Shown here piece by piece: positions 7,173 to 13,932 of a stretch of DNA of 15,069 nt. The position numbers were made by a program, and so were the translations under genes. The notes beneath the pieces were generated by a model. The model was not told the origin of the DNA. It saw nothing but the letters and a program-made list of their open reading frames with translations, and did not search any database. Location: contig JAEOSP010000590.1 in NCBI GenBank assembly GCA_016840305.1, positions 1-15,069 on the forward strand, given 5' to 3'. Position 1 is the stretch's first letter. Every line of letters starts with the position of its first letter. Source of the stretch: Candidatus Hodarchaeota archaeon. Its GTDB lineage: Archaea > Asgardarchaeota > Heimdallarchaeia > Hodarchaeales > Hodarchaeaceae.

Positions 7173-9263
7173 GTGTCATCTGAAAAAGGCGGGTCAGTCT
7201 TCTTTCCCATTGTATTTCATATGCATCAACCTTTGGGTAATTTTCCGTGGGTTTTTCAGGACTCGTATGAAAAATCTTACCTTCCCCTACTTGAAACTAT
7301 ATCTAAATATCCTGAGATAAAAGTTAACTTACATATTACTGGTCCACTACTTCTTTGGCTCAAAGATAATCAACCAGAATATCTAAATTTAATATGTGAC
7401 CTTTATAAGAAGAAACAAATCGAAATTGTAGGTGGAGGTTTTTATGAGCCTATTTTAGCTATTCTACCTGAAGCTGATAGACAAAAACAAATCCAAATGA
7501 CGATTGATTGGTGGGAATCCAACTACGAGATTATTCCACATGGTTTCTGGTTAGCAGAGAGAGTTTGGACACCTGATCTCCCGTTAACTCTCGCTAATTC
7601 AGGAATTGAATTTGTCTTTATAGATGATTATTTATTTCGGATGGCAGGGTTTTCAGAATCAGAAACATATTTTGCTTACAAAACTGAATTTCAGGGTAAA
7701 ACAGTAACTGTTTTTCCCATCAATGAACGTATTCGTTATTTCGTCCCGTGGAGAGAGGCAAAAGAAACAATCCAGTACCTTGAGAAAGCACGTGATAAGA
7801 ATAATGAACAAATTGTCGTCATGATATCTGATGCCGAAAAAATGGGAATCTGGCCCGCTGGTGATCGTACAACTCACGATATTTGTTATGTGAATGGATA
7901 TGATGGAAAACAGGGATGGATGCATAGTTTTTTTAAAGCCATCATCACACACAAATGGATAAAGCCTATTTTAATAAGTGACTACTTGAAAGAATACCAC
8001 CCGAGAGGGCTCATATATTTACCAACAAGTTCTTACGATAAAATGGCTACTTGGGCTTTACCTACTCCTCTTAGAAAGCGTCTCGAATTGTTACATGAAA
8101 AAGCGAAAAATGAGGATATGCCTTGTAGCAAGGACATTAAAATGTTCGCTACTGGCTCATTCTGGCAAAACTTTCTAGTGAAGTATCCACAAGCCAATAT
8201 CATGCATAAAAGAATGCTTTTTTGTAGAAATAAAATGGAGAAAATCCGTAAGATCCTCCCTGAGAATGAAAAACATCTCCTCGAACCTGCGTGGAATTTT
8301 ATCCTTGCAAGTCAATCCAATGATGTCTTCTGGCACGGTTTATTCGGAGGAGTTTATTATAGATTCTTACGACAAACTGCCCACAGGAATATTCTACAAG
8401 CGGAGGTTTTATTGGATTCCGTTGCTAATGAGTTTAATTTCACTTTCTACGGTAGTAAGATCGAAGATGTACTCCTTGATGGACATCCTGATGGAATTTT
8501 AGAGAATAAATATATTTCATGCTTTATTTCTTCTTTAAAAGGGGGATCTATCTTCTCCCTTAACTTAAAAGACAGGTATTACAATTTTTCGAACGTTTTA
8601 AGGCGTCAATTAGAAGCTTATCATACTGATAATGTCCCCGCAATTAATGATCGATTTGAAAAATGGTCATTTCAGGATCATTTCATTCAGTATCTAGATA
8701 CACCTGAATTATACCAAGATGATCAATACGTTGATATTGGAAATTTTGCAAATCAAAAATATAATATTGTGAAGAATTCCAATAGAACCATCTCTTTCAT
8801 TCGTAATGGTAATCTATTTATCAAAGAAAAACGAATATCAGCAAAAATAGTAAAGAATTACAGCCTTACTTCAACAGTTCTGAAGATTGAATATACTATT
8901 GAAATTTCTGAGAAATTAGGGGGTTTTGAGATTTATTTTGTGCCAGAAATGAATTTTATTGGATCCTCTTACCCATATAAAACGAATGGATATATTAATG
9001 AACAGAAATTCGATCTTGAAGATATTACAAATCAAACCGATTGTGAGTCAATTGAAATTAGGGATGAGAATGAGTTAGAAATGGCTTCTCTCTCTATTCA
9101 CTTTCCCTACGTAGTTGAGTGTATTATATTTCCTTTAATGTCCTTCCCAAAAAGTGAGTTAGGAATTGAAAAACAATATCAAGGCACTTCGATATTTCCA
9201 TTCATCAAAATCTCCAAGAAAAAGTCTGAATTTTCGATCGAAATAAACCTTAAATCCTTGTAA
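7173..9263 (+). CDS. GH57 4-alpha-glucanotransferase / alpha-amylase
   Basis: A glycoside hydrolase family 57 enzyme of 696 residues, close in layout to the Thermococcus litoralis 4-alpha-glucanotransferase (about 659). The conserved regions are in order: HMHQP (16-20), GGGFYEPILA (87-96), GFWLAERVW (124-132) with nucleophile Glu129, SDAEKMGIWP (219-228) with acid/base Asp220, and SYDKMATWALP (287-297). A helical domain follows, with FWHGLFGGVYYRFLR near 390, and a beta-rich C-terminal domain from about 430 to the end, as in DUF1925/DUF1926-bearing members. The enzyme would cleave and transfer alpha-1,4-glucans in glycogen or maltodextrin metabolism. No signal peptide is seen, so it is intracellular. 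Start GTG 7173 has no strong SD; the next ATG lies inside motif 1, so the GTG is needed. It begins 31 nt after the longin/roadblock gene with no TATA box between, so it is probably the third gene of that operon. Confidence 0.92.
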   Translation: MSSEKGGSVFFPIVFHMHQPLGNFPWVFQDSYEKSYLPLLETISKYPEIKVNLHITGPLLLWLKDNQPEYLNLICDLYKKKQIEIVGGGFYEPILAILPEADRQKQIQMTIDWWESNYEIIPHGFWLAERVWTPDLPLTLANSGIEFVFIDDYLFRMAGFSESETYFAYKTEFQGKTVTVFPINERIRYFVPWREAKETIQYLEKARDKNNEQIVVMISDAEKMGIWPAGDRTTHDICYVNGYDGKQGWMHSFFKAIITHKWIKPILISDYLKEYHPRGLIYLPTSSYDKMATWALPTPLRKRLELLHEKAKNEDMPCSKDIKMFATGSFWQNFLVKYPQANIMHKRMLFCRNKMEKIRKILPENEKHLLEPAWNFILASQSNDVFWHGLFGGVYYRFLRQTAHRNILQAEVLLDSVANEFNFTFYGSKIEDVLLDGHPDGILENKYISCFISSLKGGSIFSLNLKDRYYNFSNVLRRQLEAYHTDNVPAINDRFEKWSFQDHFIQYLDTPELYQDDQYVDIGNFANQKYNIVKNSNRTISFIRNGNLFIKEKRISAKIVKNYSLTSTVLKIEYTIEISEKLGGFEIYFVPEMNFIGSSYPYKTNGYINEQKFDLEDITNQTDCESIEIRDENELEMASLSIHFPYVVECIIFPLMSFPKSELGIEKQYQGTSIFPFIKISKKKSEFSIEINLKSL

Positions 9264-9473
9264 CGGATAGTCAATCAGAATTCTTCTCTGCTTTCAACTA
9301 TCAGAAAGATAAAGTGTTTTTGAAAAACTGAGAAATTGAATGTAAAAATAGATTTGCTGTAAGGATCTCTTTTCTCTTAGGAATTTACGACAGTAAAAAC
9401 AGGAGAAATAAAATACCAAAGAAGAAAATAAAAGAAACCCCATAAGTGAAAGAAAAGTCGATTATTATTTTGA

Positions 9474-9481
9474 TTTTTTTT
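9474..9481 (+). terminator. T-run, possible archaeal terminator of the GTPase/GH57 operon
   Basis: Eight consecutive T's follow ATTATTATTTTGA, about 210 nt past the GH57 stop. Archaeal RNA polymerase can terminate at U-rich stretches without a hairpin. The distance from the gene makes this tentative. Confidence 0.3.
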
Positions 9482-9523
9482 ACTACTTCCACTGGTTCTC
9501 TGAGTAACTATAGATACACCCCT

Positions 9524-9533
9524 CCTTATAAAT
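9524..9533 (+). promoter_or_regulatory. Putative TATA box upstream of the two-helix membrane protein
   Basis: CCTTATAAAT stands out as the most canonical archaeal TATA box in the window. A start near 9555 would give a leader of roughly 125 nt before TTG 9683. That is long for an archaeal mRNA, so a regulatory leader or an unrecognised second promoter is possible. Confidence 0.5.
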
Positions 9534-9582
9534 CCTTCTATGGTTAAACTCGAAATGTATCAGAATCTGGCTTTGTTTGCAT

Positions 9583-9598
9583 AAATTTTCAAAAATTT
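9583..9598. repeat. Short AT palindrome, possible operator
   Basis: AAATTTT (9583-9589) and AAAATTT (9592-9598) form a perfect 7-bp inverted repeat with a 2-nt spacer. It lies between the TATA box and the start of the next gene. In AT-rich DNA this may be chance; an operator is speculative. Confidence 0.25.
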
Positions 9599-9669
9599 GG
9601 TATCAAAAAGCTCAAAAGAAGGAAACTAGAACGTCTTTCTGACTAATAATTGTTATTTGCTAAAAATAC

Positions 9670-9676
9670 GAGGTCG
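9670..9676 (+). promoter_or_regulatory. Shine-Dalgarno site selecting TTG 9683
   Basis: GAGGTCG sits 8 nt or less ahead of TTG 9683, good archaeal spacing. The in-frame TTG at 9650 has no SD, so the SD argues for the shorter protein. Confidence 0.5.
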
Positions 9677-9682
9677 ATAAAT

Positions 9683-10081
9683 TTGCTTCAAGTTACGAAA
9701 AAACATCTAAGAGTTATAATTGACAGGGGAGCTAGATTACGTCAGTATTTTTTGAGAGGACATTCAAGTTGGTTTGCACTGGCGTTTTCCTTGATAAATT
9801 TTACTTTAATCTTCTACAATCTGCTTTTCGTGAATCTTTATTTCATTCCAGATATATTTAAGTCCTTTTCAGTTTTTTTCATAATATTTTCTTGTCTTTA
9901 TCTTCCATTTGCTTCTTTAATAGGTTATTTGGATTTTAAAAAAGGAACTTATAATGCGGAACAACAATTAACAAAAGAAGTTTCACCAGTTTGGCGTGAA
10001 GTATTTGCCAAATTTACTGTTCTAGAAAAACAAAACCAAGAATTATTAAATGCACTTCAAAATATCAACAATGAAAAGTGA
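9683..10081 (+). CDS. Small two-helix membrane protein with coiled-coil tail
   Basis: I do not recognise the family. From TTG 9683 it is 132 residues: a basic amphipathic N-terminus (LQVTKKHLRVIIDRGARLRQYFLRG), a first membrane helix in SWFALAFSLINFTLIFYNLLF, a second in VFFIIFSCLYLPFASLIGYL, then a soluble tail with a probable coiled coil (EVFAKFTVLEKQNQELLNALQNI). The basic N-terminus and the charged DFKKGTY after helix 2 place both ends in the cytoplasm, so the protein is a membrane hairpin. The start was chosen by the SD at 9670-9676; TTG 9650 would add 11 residues. It has its own TATA box and the gap to the next gene is 121 nt, so it may be monocistronic. A subunit-anchoring or oligomerising role is only a guess. 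Confidence 0.65.
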   Translation: MLQVTKKHLRVIIDRGARLRQYFLRGHSSWFALAFSLINFTLIFYNLLFVNLYFIPDIFKSFSVFFIIFSCLYLPFASLIGYLDFKKGTYNAEQQLTKEVSPVWREVFAKFTVLEKQNQELLNALQNINNEK

Positions 10082-10111
10082 AACATGAAGAATTTCGTTT
10101 GAATCCAACTG

Positions 10112-10117
10112 TTTTTT
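10112..10117 (+). terminator. T6 run after the two-helix membrane protein
   Basis: Six T's about 30 nt past the stop codon at 10081, in the 121-nt spacer before the next gene. It is a weak U-tract terminator candidate with no convincing hairpin. Confidence 0.25.
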
Positions 10118-10202
10118 AAAGGATAATATCAAACAGTCAGATAAGGAAGCAATAATAAGCCAAAAATTGCGTTTCTCTAGCCAAAAAAACGTTTCTTAAG
10201 AT

Positions 10203-11105
10203 ATGGGGATATCTATGGTAGTCGTTTCTCAAATTTGGATTCAACATCTTAACTGTATGCAAATAATTGGACATTGCCATTTACGATTAGGATCAGAATT
10301 AGAACCAAATTTGGGTGGGACATTATACACAGCACTTGTAACTGCTTTAGCTGAAATCGAACCTCCTCCAAATGAATATATAATGAGTGGTGTGTATGGT
10401 TTTAAAATACCTGATAATGAAGGGATCGGTTTTTTCACAATTCAAAATAAGAATTTTCGGATATTTTTTCTCTGTGAAGGCCTTTTCGGGACTGGAGTAC
10501 CATATCTGGCTGGTACAAAAATTTCTAAAAGCATTCGTGAACTTTTCAACTGGCTCGAAGCTGAAATATCTAATGATGATTGTCAATTAGCACATGTTAC
10601 AACGTTAGATGATTCCTCATGGTTTGATCTAATTACTTCACTTGAATTCGGACGCAATATTCCAATTGAACAGTATGAGGTAGTTTATCCTCTCCGTTAT
10701 ATTCGTATAAACATTTCTCGACCTGAACCTAGAAATGTAGTTATTAATGACCTTGAAACATCTGAAATTTTAGCGCCGATTTCTATCGGTTGGTTAGATA
10801 TTGATCGTGTGATAGCAGCGAAAATTCAAGGAATATTTAGCAAACCACATTTCAGTTTTCTAATATACGAAGCCTTGTTTAATCAAATTTCTGAGTTTGT
10901 ACCAAACTTTCAGCCGAATACAATAATATTAACTTATTCGAGGGGTGATCTTCTTGAGAACCAAGTGTCTATTGTATCATTTCTGAGTATTCAGGAGAAT
11001 TCCTTGACAATCAGGTACTGTCTACCTATACAGACAGGTCTCGGAATAGAGGGAAGTCAGAAAGTCCATTCGTATCTACGCTCAATATATTTAAATCCTC
11101 TCTAG
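10203..11105 (+). CDS. Hypothetical 300-residue alpha/beta protein
   Basis: No family recognised. It is a soluble protein of 300 residues, with no signal peptide or membrane helix. Residues about 8-120 alternate strands and helices: IWIQHLNCMQIIGHCHL, then helix GGTLYTALVTALAEIE, then strands YIMSGVYGFKIP, GIGFFTIQ and FRIFFLCEGLF, then helix SKSIRELFNWLEAEI. This order loosely recalls longin/roadblock-type folds, but I see no diagnostic motif. The C-terminal half (about 150-300) has IRINISRP, a helix DRVIAAKIQGIF and further strand-rich sequence. The start is uncertain: ATG 10203 has no SD, while ATG 10215 has GGGGAT four bases upstream and would drop MGIS. Codon use matches the neighbours, and the full-length open frame supports a real gene. 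Function is unknown. Confidence 0.7.
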   Translation: MGISMVVVSQIWIQHLNCMQIIGHCHLRLGSELEPNLGGTLYTALVTALAEIEPPPNEYIMSGVYGFKIPDNEGIGFFTIQNKNFRIFFLCEGLFGTGVPYLAGTKISKSIRELFNWLEAEISNDDCQLAHVTTLDDSSWFDLITSLEFGRNIPIEQYEVVYPLRYIRINISRPEPRNVVINDLETSEILAPISIGWLDIDRVIAAKIQGIFSKPHFSFLIYEALFNQISEFVPNFQPNTIILTYSRGDLLENQVSIVSFLSIQENSLTIRYCLPIQTGLGIEGSQKVHSYLRSIYLNPL

Positions 11106-11107
11106 AA

Positions 11108-11141
11108 AGAATTTTTCTGATTTAATTAGTTGAGAAATTCT
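11108..11141 (+). terminator. Imperfect hairpin after the orphan gene
   Basis: AGAATTTTTCT (11108-11118) can pair imperfectly with AGAAATTCT (11133-11141), a stem of about 9 bp, directly after the stop at 11105. There is no U-tract after it, so terminator function is doubtful. Confidence 0.25.
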
Positions 11142-11248
11142 GTAACCCGTATTGATTCACATATTAGTGAAATAAAACGAATTCCGCTCTTAACGACATA
11201 TTTACAACTGTAGAGTATCTTACTGCCCCAGCAGCTTTAAGAGTCGTA

Positions 11249-11257
11249 TTCTATATA
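11249..11257 (+). promoter_or_regulatory. TATA-like element upstream of the decayed gene
   Basis: TTCTATATATTG contains a good TATA-like core, about 50 nt ahead of the SD AAGGAGG. It may be the old promoter of the remnant and may now serve the oxidoreductase gene at 11550 through a leader of about 270 nt. Confidence 0.4.
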
Positions 11258-11302
11258 TTGTAAAATCTAACTTAATCTATTTCATTTCCAATTTGATTTG
11301 AC

Positions 11303-11309
11303 AAGGAGG
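11303..11309 (+). promoter_or_regulatory. Strong Shine-Dalgarno with no start codon
   Basis: AAGGAGG, the strongest SD-like match noticed in this window, is followed after 7 nt by GTT CCC AAT, where a start codon would be expected. The site appears orphaned by decay of the gene behind it. Confidence 0.5.
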
Positions 11310-11316
11310 GCCACAA

Positions 11317-11526
11317 GTTCCCAATAACAACTATTTTGATGAGTATGAGTAGGTTCGCAAGTTAGTAAAACAGGGACAGTTCTCCACCGCACTTGAGAAA
11401 CTTGAAAAACGTGAACTCAGAGAAAACCTATCTGGATATGAATTACTTTCTAGTCAATTATTAAAAGCAGATATTGAATCAAGGGTTGGTAACTACGATC
11501 AAGCATTGAAGAATCAAATTAGTTAA
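11317..11526 (+). pseudogene. Decayed N-terminal fragment of a TPR-repeat protein
   Basis: Read from GTT 11317, the frame gives V/M-PNNNYFDEYE, a TAG at 11350-11352, then VRKLVKQGQFSTALEKLEKR and ELRENLSGYELLSSQLLKAD, then IESRVGNYDQALKNQIS and TAA at 11524. The helix-turn-helix pattern with GQFSTALEKLE and GNYDQALK is typical of the first TPR units in archaeal TPR proteins. Three lesions are visible: GTT in the start position behind a perfect SD, an amber stop where Glu or another residue is expected, and loss of the 3' part, since the frame ends 23 nt before the next gene. No ATG, GTG or TTG lies between the TAG and the last few codons, so the fragment cannot be a shorter intact gene. The original downstream domain is unknown. 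Confidence 0.65.
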
Positions 11527-11549
11527 TCCTAAATAGTTAAGAGCAGGAA

Positions 11550-12086
11550 ATGATGTTGAAACCAACGAACAGTATCCCTAAACCTGGATCATGGATGTAC
11601 AACATGTGCGTGGAACCAAAATCTAGTAAACGATATCTGAAATTATTTAGAATTCTCAATAAGATCGTTGTTCCTCTTTATCGCATTAGATTACTTCCAA
11701 TGCTTGGATTTGGTATTCGGCTTCTTTTACTAACAACTAAGGGTAGAAAATCTGGAAAGCGTCGTAGAAATCCAGTAGAATATTTTAAAATTGAAAATGT
11801 GATTTATATTGTTTCAGGGTACGGACCGAAGGCACAGTGGTTTCGAAACATTACCGCTCATCCAAATGAGGTTCATGTTCAAGTTGGATTCCGAAGTTTC
11901 AATGCAGTTGTCGAAATCATTGAAGGTAAAGCTCTCGAAGAGTTTTTTCGCTGGTTGGTTGTGAAAAACCCAAAATACGCGAAAGCAGGCTTTGGGTGGG
12001 ATCCGAATGATGATCCTAATAGCGCTGATTTTTCGTATATTGCTAGTTTAATGCGAGTTATTAAGTTGAATAAACCTGTGACTTAA
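11550..12086 (+). CDS. Deazaflavin (F420)-dependent nitroreductase-family protein
   Basis: The protein is 178 residues with a split-barrel flavin-reductase-like fold of the DDN/nitroreductase family. The hallmark is LLLLTTKGRKSGKRRRNPVE (58-77), followed by strand VIYIVSGYG (84-92), QWFRNITAHPNEVHVQVG (96-113) and RSFNAVVEII, matching the order in Mycobacterium Ddn-like proteins that use F420H2. The N-terminal 45 residues are helical and basic (SSKRYLKLFRILNKIVVPLYRIRLLP), as in members that sit at the membrane surface. The C-terminal region has GFGWDPNDDPNSADF. F420 as cofactor follows from the family; the substrate is unknown. ATG 11550 is preceded by GAGCAGGAA. ATG 11553 is an equivalent alternative. 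The gene follows the TPR remnant by 23 nt and may use its promoter. Confidence 0.82.
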   Translation: MMLKPTNSIPKPGSWMYNMCVEPKSSKRYLKLFRILNKIVVPLYRIRLLPMLGFGIRLLLLTTKGRKSGKRRRNPVEYFKIENVIYIVSGYGPKAQWFRNITAHPNEVHVQVGFRSFNAVVEIIEGKALEEFFRWLVVKNPKYAKAGFGWDPNDDPNSADFSYIASLMRVIKLNKPVT

Positions 12087-12148
12087 TAATTTAAACGAAA
12101 AGAGTTACAGGGGGATTATCTCTACTTCAAATTGCATCAACCATATAC

Positions 12149-12155
12149 TTTATAG
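12149..12155 (+). promoter_or_regulatory. Putative TATA box for the hydrolase gene
   Basis: CTTTATAGA lies about 85 nt before TTG 12238. A second TATA-like stretch, TTATTTATAC (about 12188-12197), is closer and would give a leader of about 18 nt. I cannot tell which is used. Confidence 0.3.
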
Positions 12156-12237
12156 AATCAATTTTATCAATCAAACAAAATTTCCACTTATTTATACAAG
12201 GATTTTGATTCGAGCCGACACAAGGAATTGATAATTT

Positions 12238-13176
12238 TTGATTTTAGAGAAATACTGGGAACTATTAAGAAAAATATATCGATTATATGAAGCAGGAAAA
12301 TACACAGAAATCATTAATTATTTTGAAACCACTGATATTGAATTTCCATATGGAAAAGCCGCGCTCTACTACTCTTGGATTTGTGCTGCTACAAAACTAG
12401 GCCAATTTGAGGAAGCCATTCGAATTTTGAAACAGATAAATGATGAAGGAGGATGGTTTTCAGAATATATTCTGACCCAGAGTCCATCGTTGGAACCTCT
12501 TCAAAATATAACTGAGTTTAAAGTTCAATTACAGAGAAGTAAAGAGATTTCTGTTCAGGCCTTAAAGGAGGATCAAAATGTCACGCTTATTCCAGAAGTA
12601 AACAAACCTCCATATCCCTTAATGTTAGCTTTGCATGCGGATAGTGGTGTTATTGAGGAAGAAGTTGAATTTTGGAAGCCAATGACCGATAAGGGATATA
12701 TTTTAGGGATGCCTCGTTCAACTAATGTTTATTGGTCTGGTAAAGATTCTGCTTACTGGCCTGATCATGAAACTGCCGCAAAGCAAATAAAATCATACAT
12801 ACAGGAAATTGAGGAAGCATATTCTATTAACATTGATCAAACTGTAGTTGGAGGTCTATCTTCAGGAGCTGCCTTGGCTATTTGGCTCGCTTTATCTAAA
12901 ACAATACCCGTACGTAAGTTTGTAGCTGTTTCTCCAGGGGGTCAATGGATGAATGAGGTTGAGAAGTACCAACCTCTTATCGATGATCTATCTCCACATG
13001 AACTTAGTGGTATTATCATTCAAGGTAAGGAGGATAAAGTAGTGAATCATGAAAATATATGCATCCTTGTCAAGATGTTAACCGATGCTGGAATTTCTTG
13101 TGAACTTTATGAACCACCTAATGTAGGCCATTGGTACTCGCCAGATTTTACAACTAAACTATCTTCATTTCTTTAG
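12238..13176 (+). CDS. TPR-like helical domain fused to alpha/beta-hydrolase (esterase-like)
   Basis: The protein has 312 residues in two parts. Residues 1-110 are helical, with TPR-like pairs (YRLYEAGKYTEIINYFE at 14-30; AATKLGQFEEAIRILKQI at 50-67) and then SPSLEPLQNITEFKVQLQRS, a segment common after TPRs in such proteins. Residues about 125-312 are an alpha/beta-hydrolase of the phospholipase/carboxylesterase type: LMLALHADSG (128-137) with the oxyanion region, nucleophile Ser208 in GGLSSGAAL (G-x-S-x-G), acid Asp266 in IIQGKEDKVV, and His298 in NVGHWY. All three catalytic residues are present in order, so the enzyme is probably active on an ester or thioester; the substrate is unknown. 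It is cytoplasmic, with no signal peptide. The TTG start has AAGGAATTGAT upstream (about 12 nt), acceptable but not strong. The gene ends convergent to the minus-strand gene at 13231. Confidence 0.8.
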   Translation: MILEKYWELLRKIYRLYEAGKYTEIINYFETTDIEFPYGKAALYYSWICAATKLGQFEEAIRILKQINDEGGWFSEYILTQSPSLEPLQNITEFKVQLQRSKEISVQALKEDQNVTLIPEVNKPPYPLMLALHADSGVIEEEVEFWKPMTDKGYILGMPRSTNVYWSGKDSAYWPDHETAAKQIKSYIQEIEEAYSINIDQTVVGGLSSGAALAIWLALSKTIPVRKFVAVSPGGQWMNEVEKYQPLIDDLSPHELSGIIIQGKEDKVVNHENICILVKMLTDAGISCELYEPPNVGHWYSPDFTTKLSSFL

Positions 13177-13230
13177 ATTATAAAAAGTGTTTAATTTCCT
13201 TAAATCAGACTAATACTGTTGATAATACGA

Positions 13231-13932
13231 TCAGCTTGCCCTTTGCAAATATATTACCAAAATTAGTAATAGGAGAAGAAGGAATGGTATAAGGAGAATA
13301 TAAGGGTAAATTAGTATATTGAAAAACATATTCATCCATAATGGAATTAAGAGAACCCCTAGAACGAGAAATATTGTCGAAATATTCCTAAAAAATGAGA
13401 AAAGAGTAGATAATGGTTCTTCCTTAAAGCTGTCCTTCCTTTTTTCAATCAACTTCAAATGATTTTTAAATAACTTTAATGTTTCCTGTATATTTTTAGA
13501 TACAGGAACACGAGCTTTTGAGTAATGTAAATGCATTCTAATTATATACATACCAATAAACAGTCTTATCGTAATGAGTATACCTAATATCAAATTTATG
13601 GGTTCAGGAATAAGCCTTATTGTGAAAGAGTTAGTTATTACTAAATGAATGTATCCTACGAGGAATAATACTATGATTTGACTTAAGGGGACTGTTACCA
13701 GAGGATATTTCTCGTAGTTTAGTAATAAGAAAATTATACTCACGCTAGTAATTACTAGAGTAGCTACGGTTATTACTGATAGATTATACAATATCTCTAG
13801 AGTTACTATCCCGAAAATAATGAGCGTCAAGATCACGTCAAATCTTGAAATTACCCCTATTGATTCTGGAGATTGCTTTTTTGCCCAATATCCTGGAAAT
13901 TCTGGATTCATTGTATAGAGCTTCTTAGCCAT
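13231..13932 (-). CDS. Multi-spanning membrane protein coupled to a DUF58 gene
   Basis: Family not recognised. It is 233 residues with about six hydrophobic segments: roughly 32-50, 52-71, 79-98, 106-130, 186-206 and 208-230. The central loop (about 132-180) is basic and helical (FKNHLKLIEKRKDSFKEEP), so it is probably cytoplasmic. The N-terminus (MAKKLYTMNPEFPGYWAKKQ) is basic and likely cytoplasmic too. ATG 13932 directly follows the TAA of the DUF58 gene (TAAATG), with GAGGG inside that gene's last codons as SD, so the two are translationally coupled. DUF58 proteins are commonly encoded with MoxR ATPases and membrane partners, and this protein is most simply the membrane partner of the DUF58 protein. 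Its task is unknown. Confidence 0.75.
   Translation of the reverse strand: MAKKLYTMNPEFPGYWAKKQSPESIGVISRFDVILTLIIFGIVTLEILYNLSVITVATLVITSVSIIFLLLNYEKYPLVTVPLSQIIVLFLVGYIHLVITNSFTIRLIPEPINLILGILITIRLFIGMYIIRMHLHYSKARVPVSKNIQETLKLFKNHLKLIEKRKDSFKEEPLSTLFSFFRNISTIFLVLGVLLIPLWMNMFFNILIYPYILLIPFLLLLLLILVIYLQRAS

Larger units (their letters stand above)
9264..9682. other. Intergenic region with terminator-like T-run, TATA box and palindrome
   Basis: About 420 nt lie between the GH57 gene and the small membrane protein. No coding ORF is credible on either strand. It holds a T8 run (9474-9481), a TATA box (about 9526-9533), an AT palindrome (9583-9598) and the SD of the next gene (9670-9676). The rest is AT-rich with no pattern I can interpret. 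Confidence 0.6.
11106..11549. other. Intergenic region containing a gene remnant
   Basis: The 444-nt gap holds a weak hairpin, then about 110 nt with no pattern I recognise, then a promoter-like TATA (11249-11257), an SD (11303-11309) and a decayed TPR-type coding remnant (11317-11526). The next gene starts at 11550. I see no tRNA or intact ORF. Confidence 0.6.

Noticed and set aside
7659..7952. Minus-strand open frame inside the GH57 gene
   Set aside because: Antisense shadow of a gene with conserved catalytic motifs across this stretch.
8266..8502. Plus-strand alternative frame in the GH57 gene
   Set aside because: Overlaps the region coding for the conserved FWHGLFGG segment; not plausible as a separate gene.
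9540..9584. ATG-initiated 14-residue peptide (MVKLEMYQNLALFA)
   Set aside because: It starts too close to the TATA box to be on that transcript, has no SD and is very short.
10241..10590. Several short frames on both strands within the orphan 300-residue gene
   Set aside because: The longest frame spans the whole region with consistent codon use; the shorter ones have no SD or domain signal.
11350..11352. TAG as a pyrrolysine codon in the TPR remnant
   Set aside because: There is also no start codon in the frame and the 3' end is missing, so decay explains it better; no Pyl system is in view.
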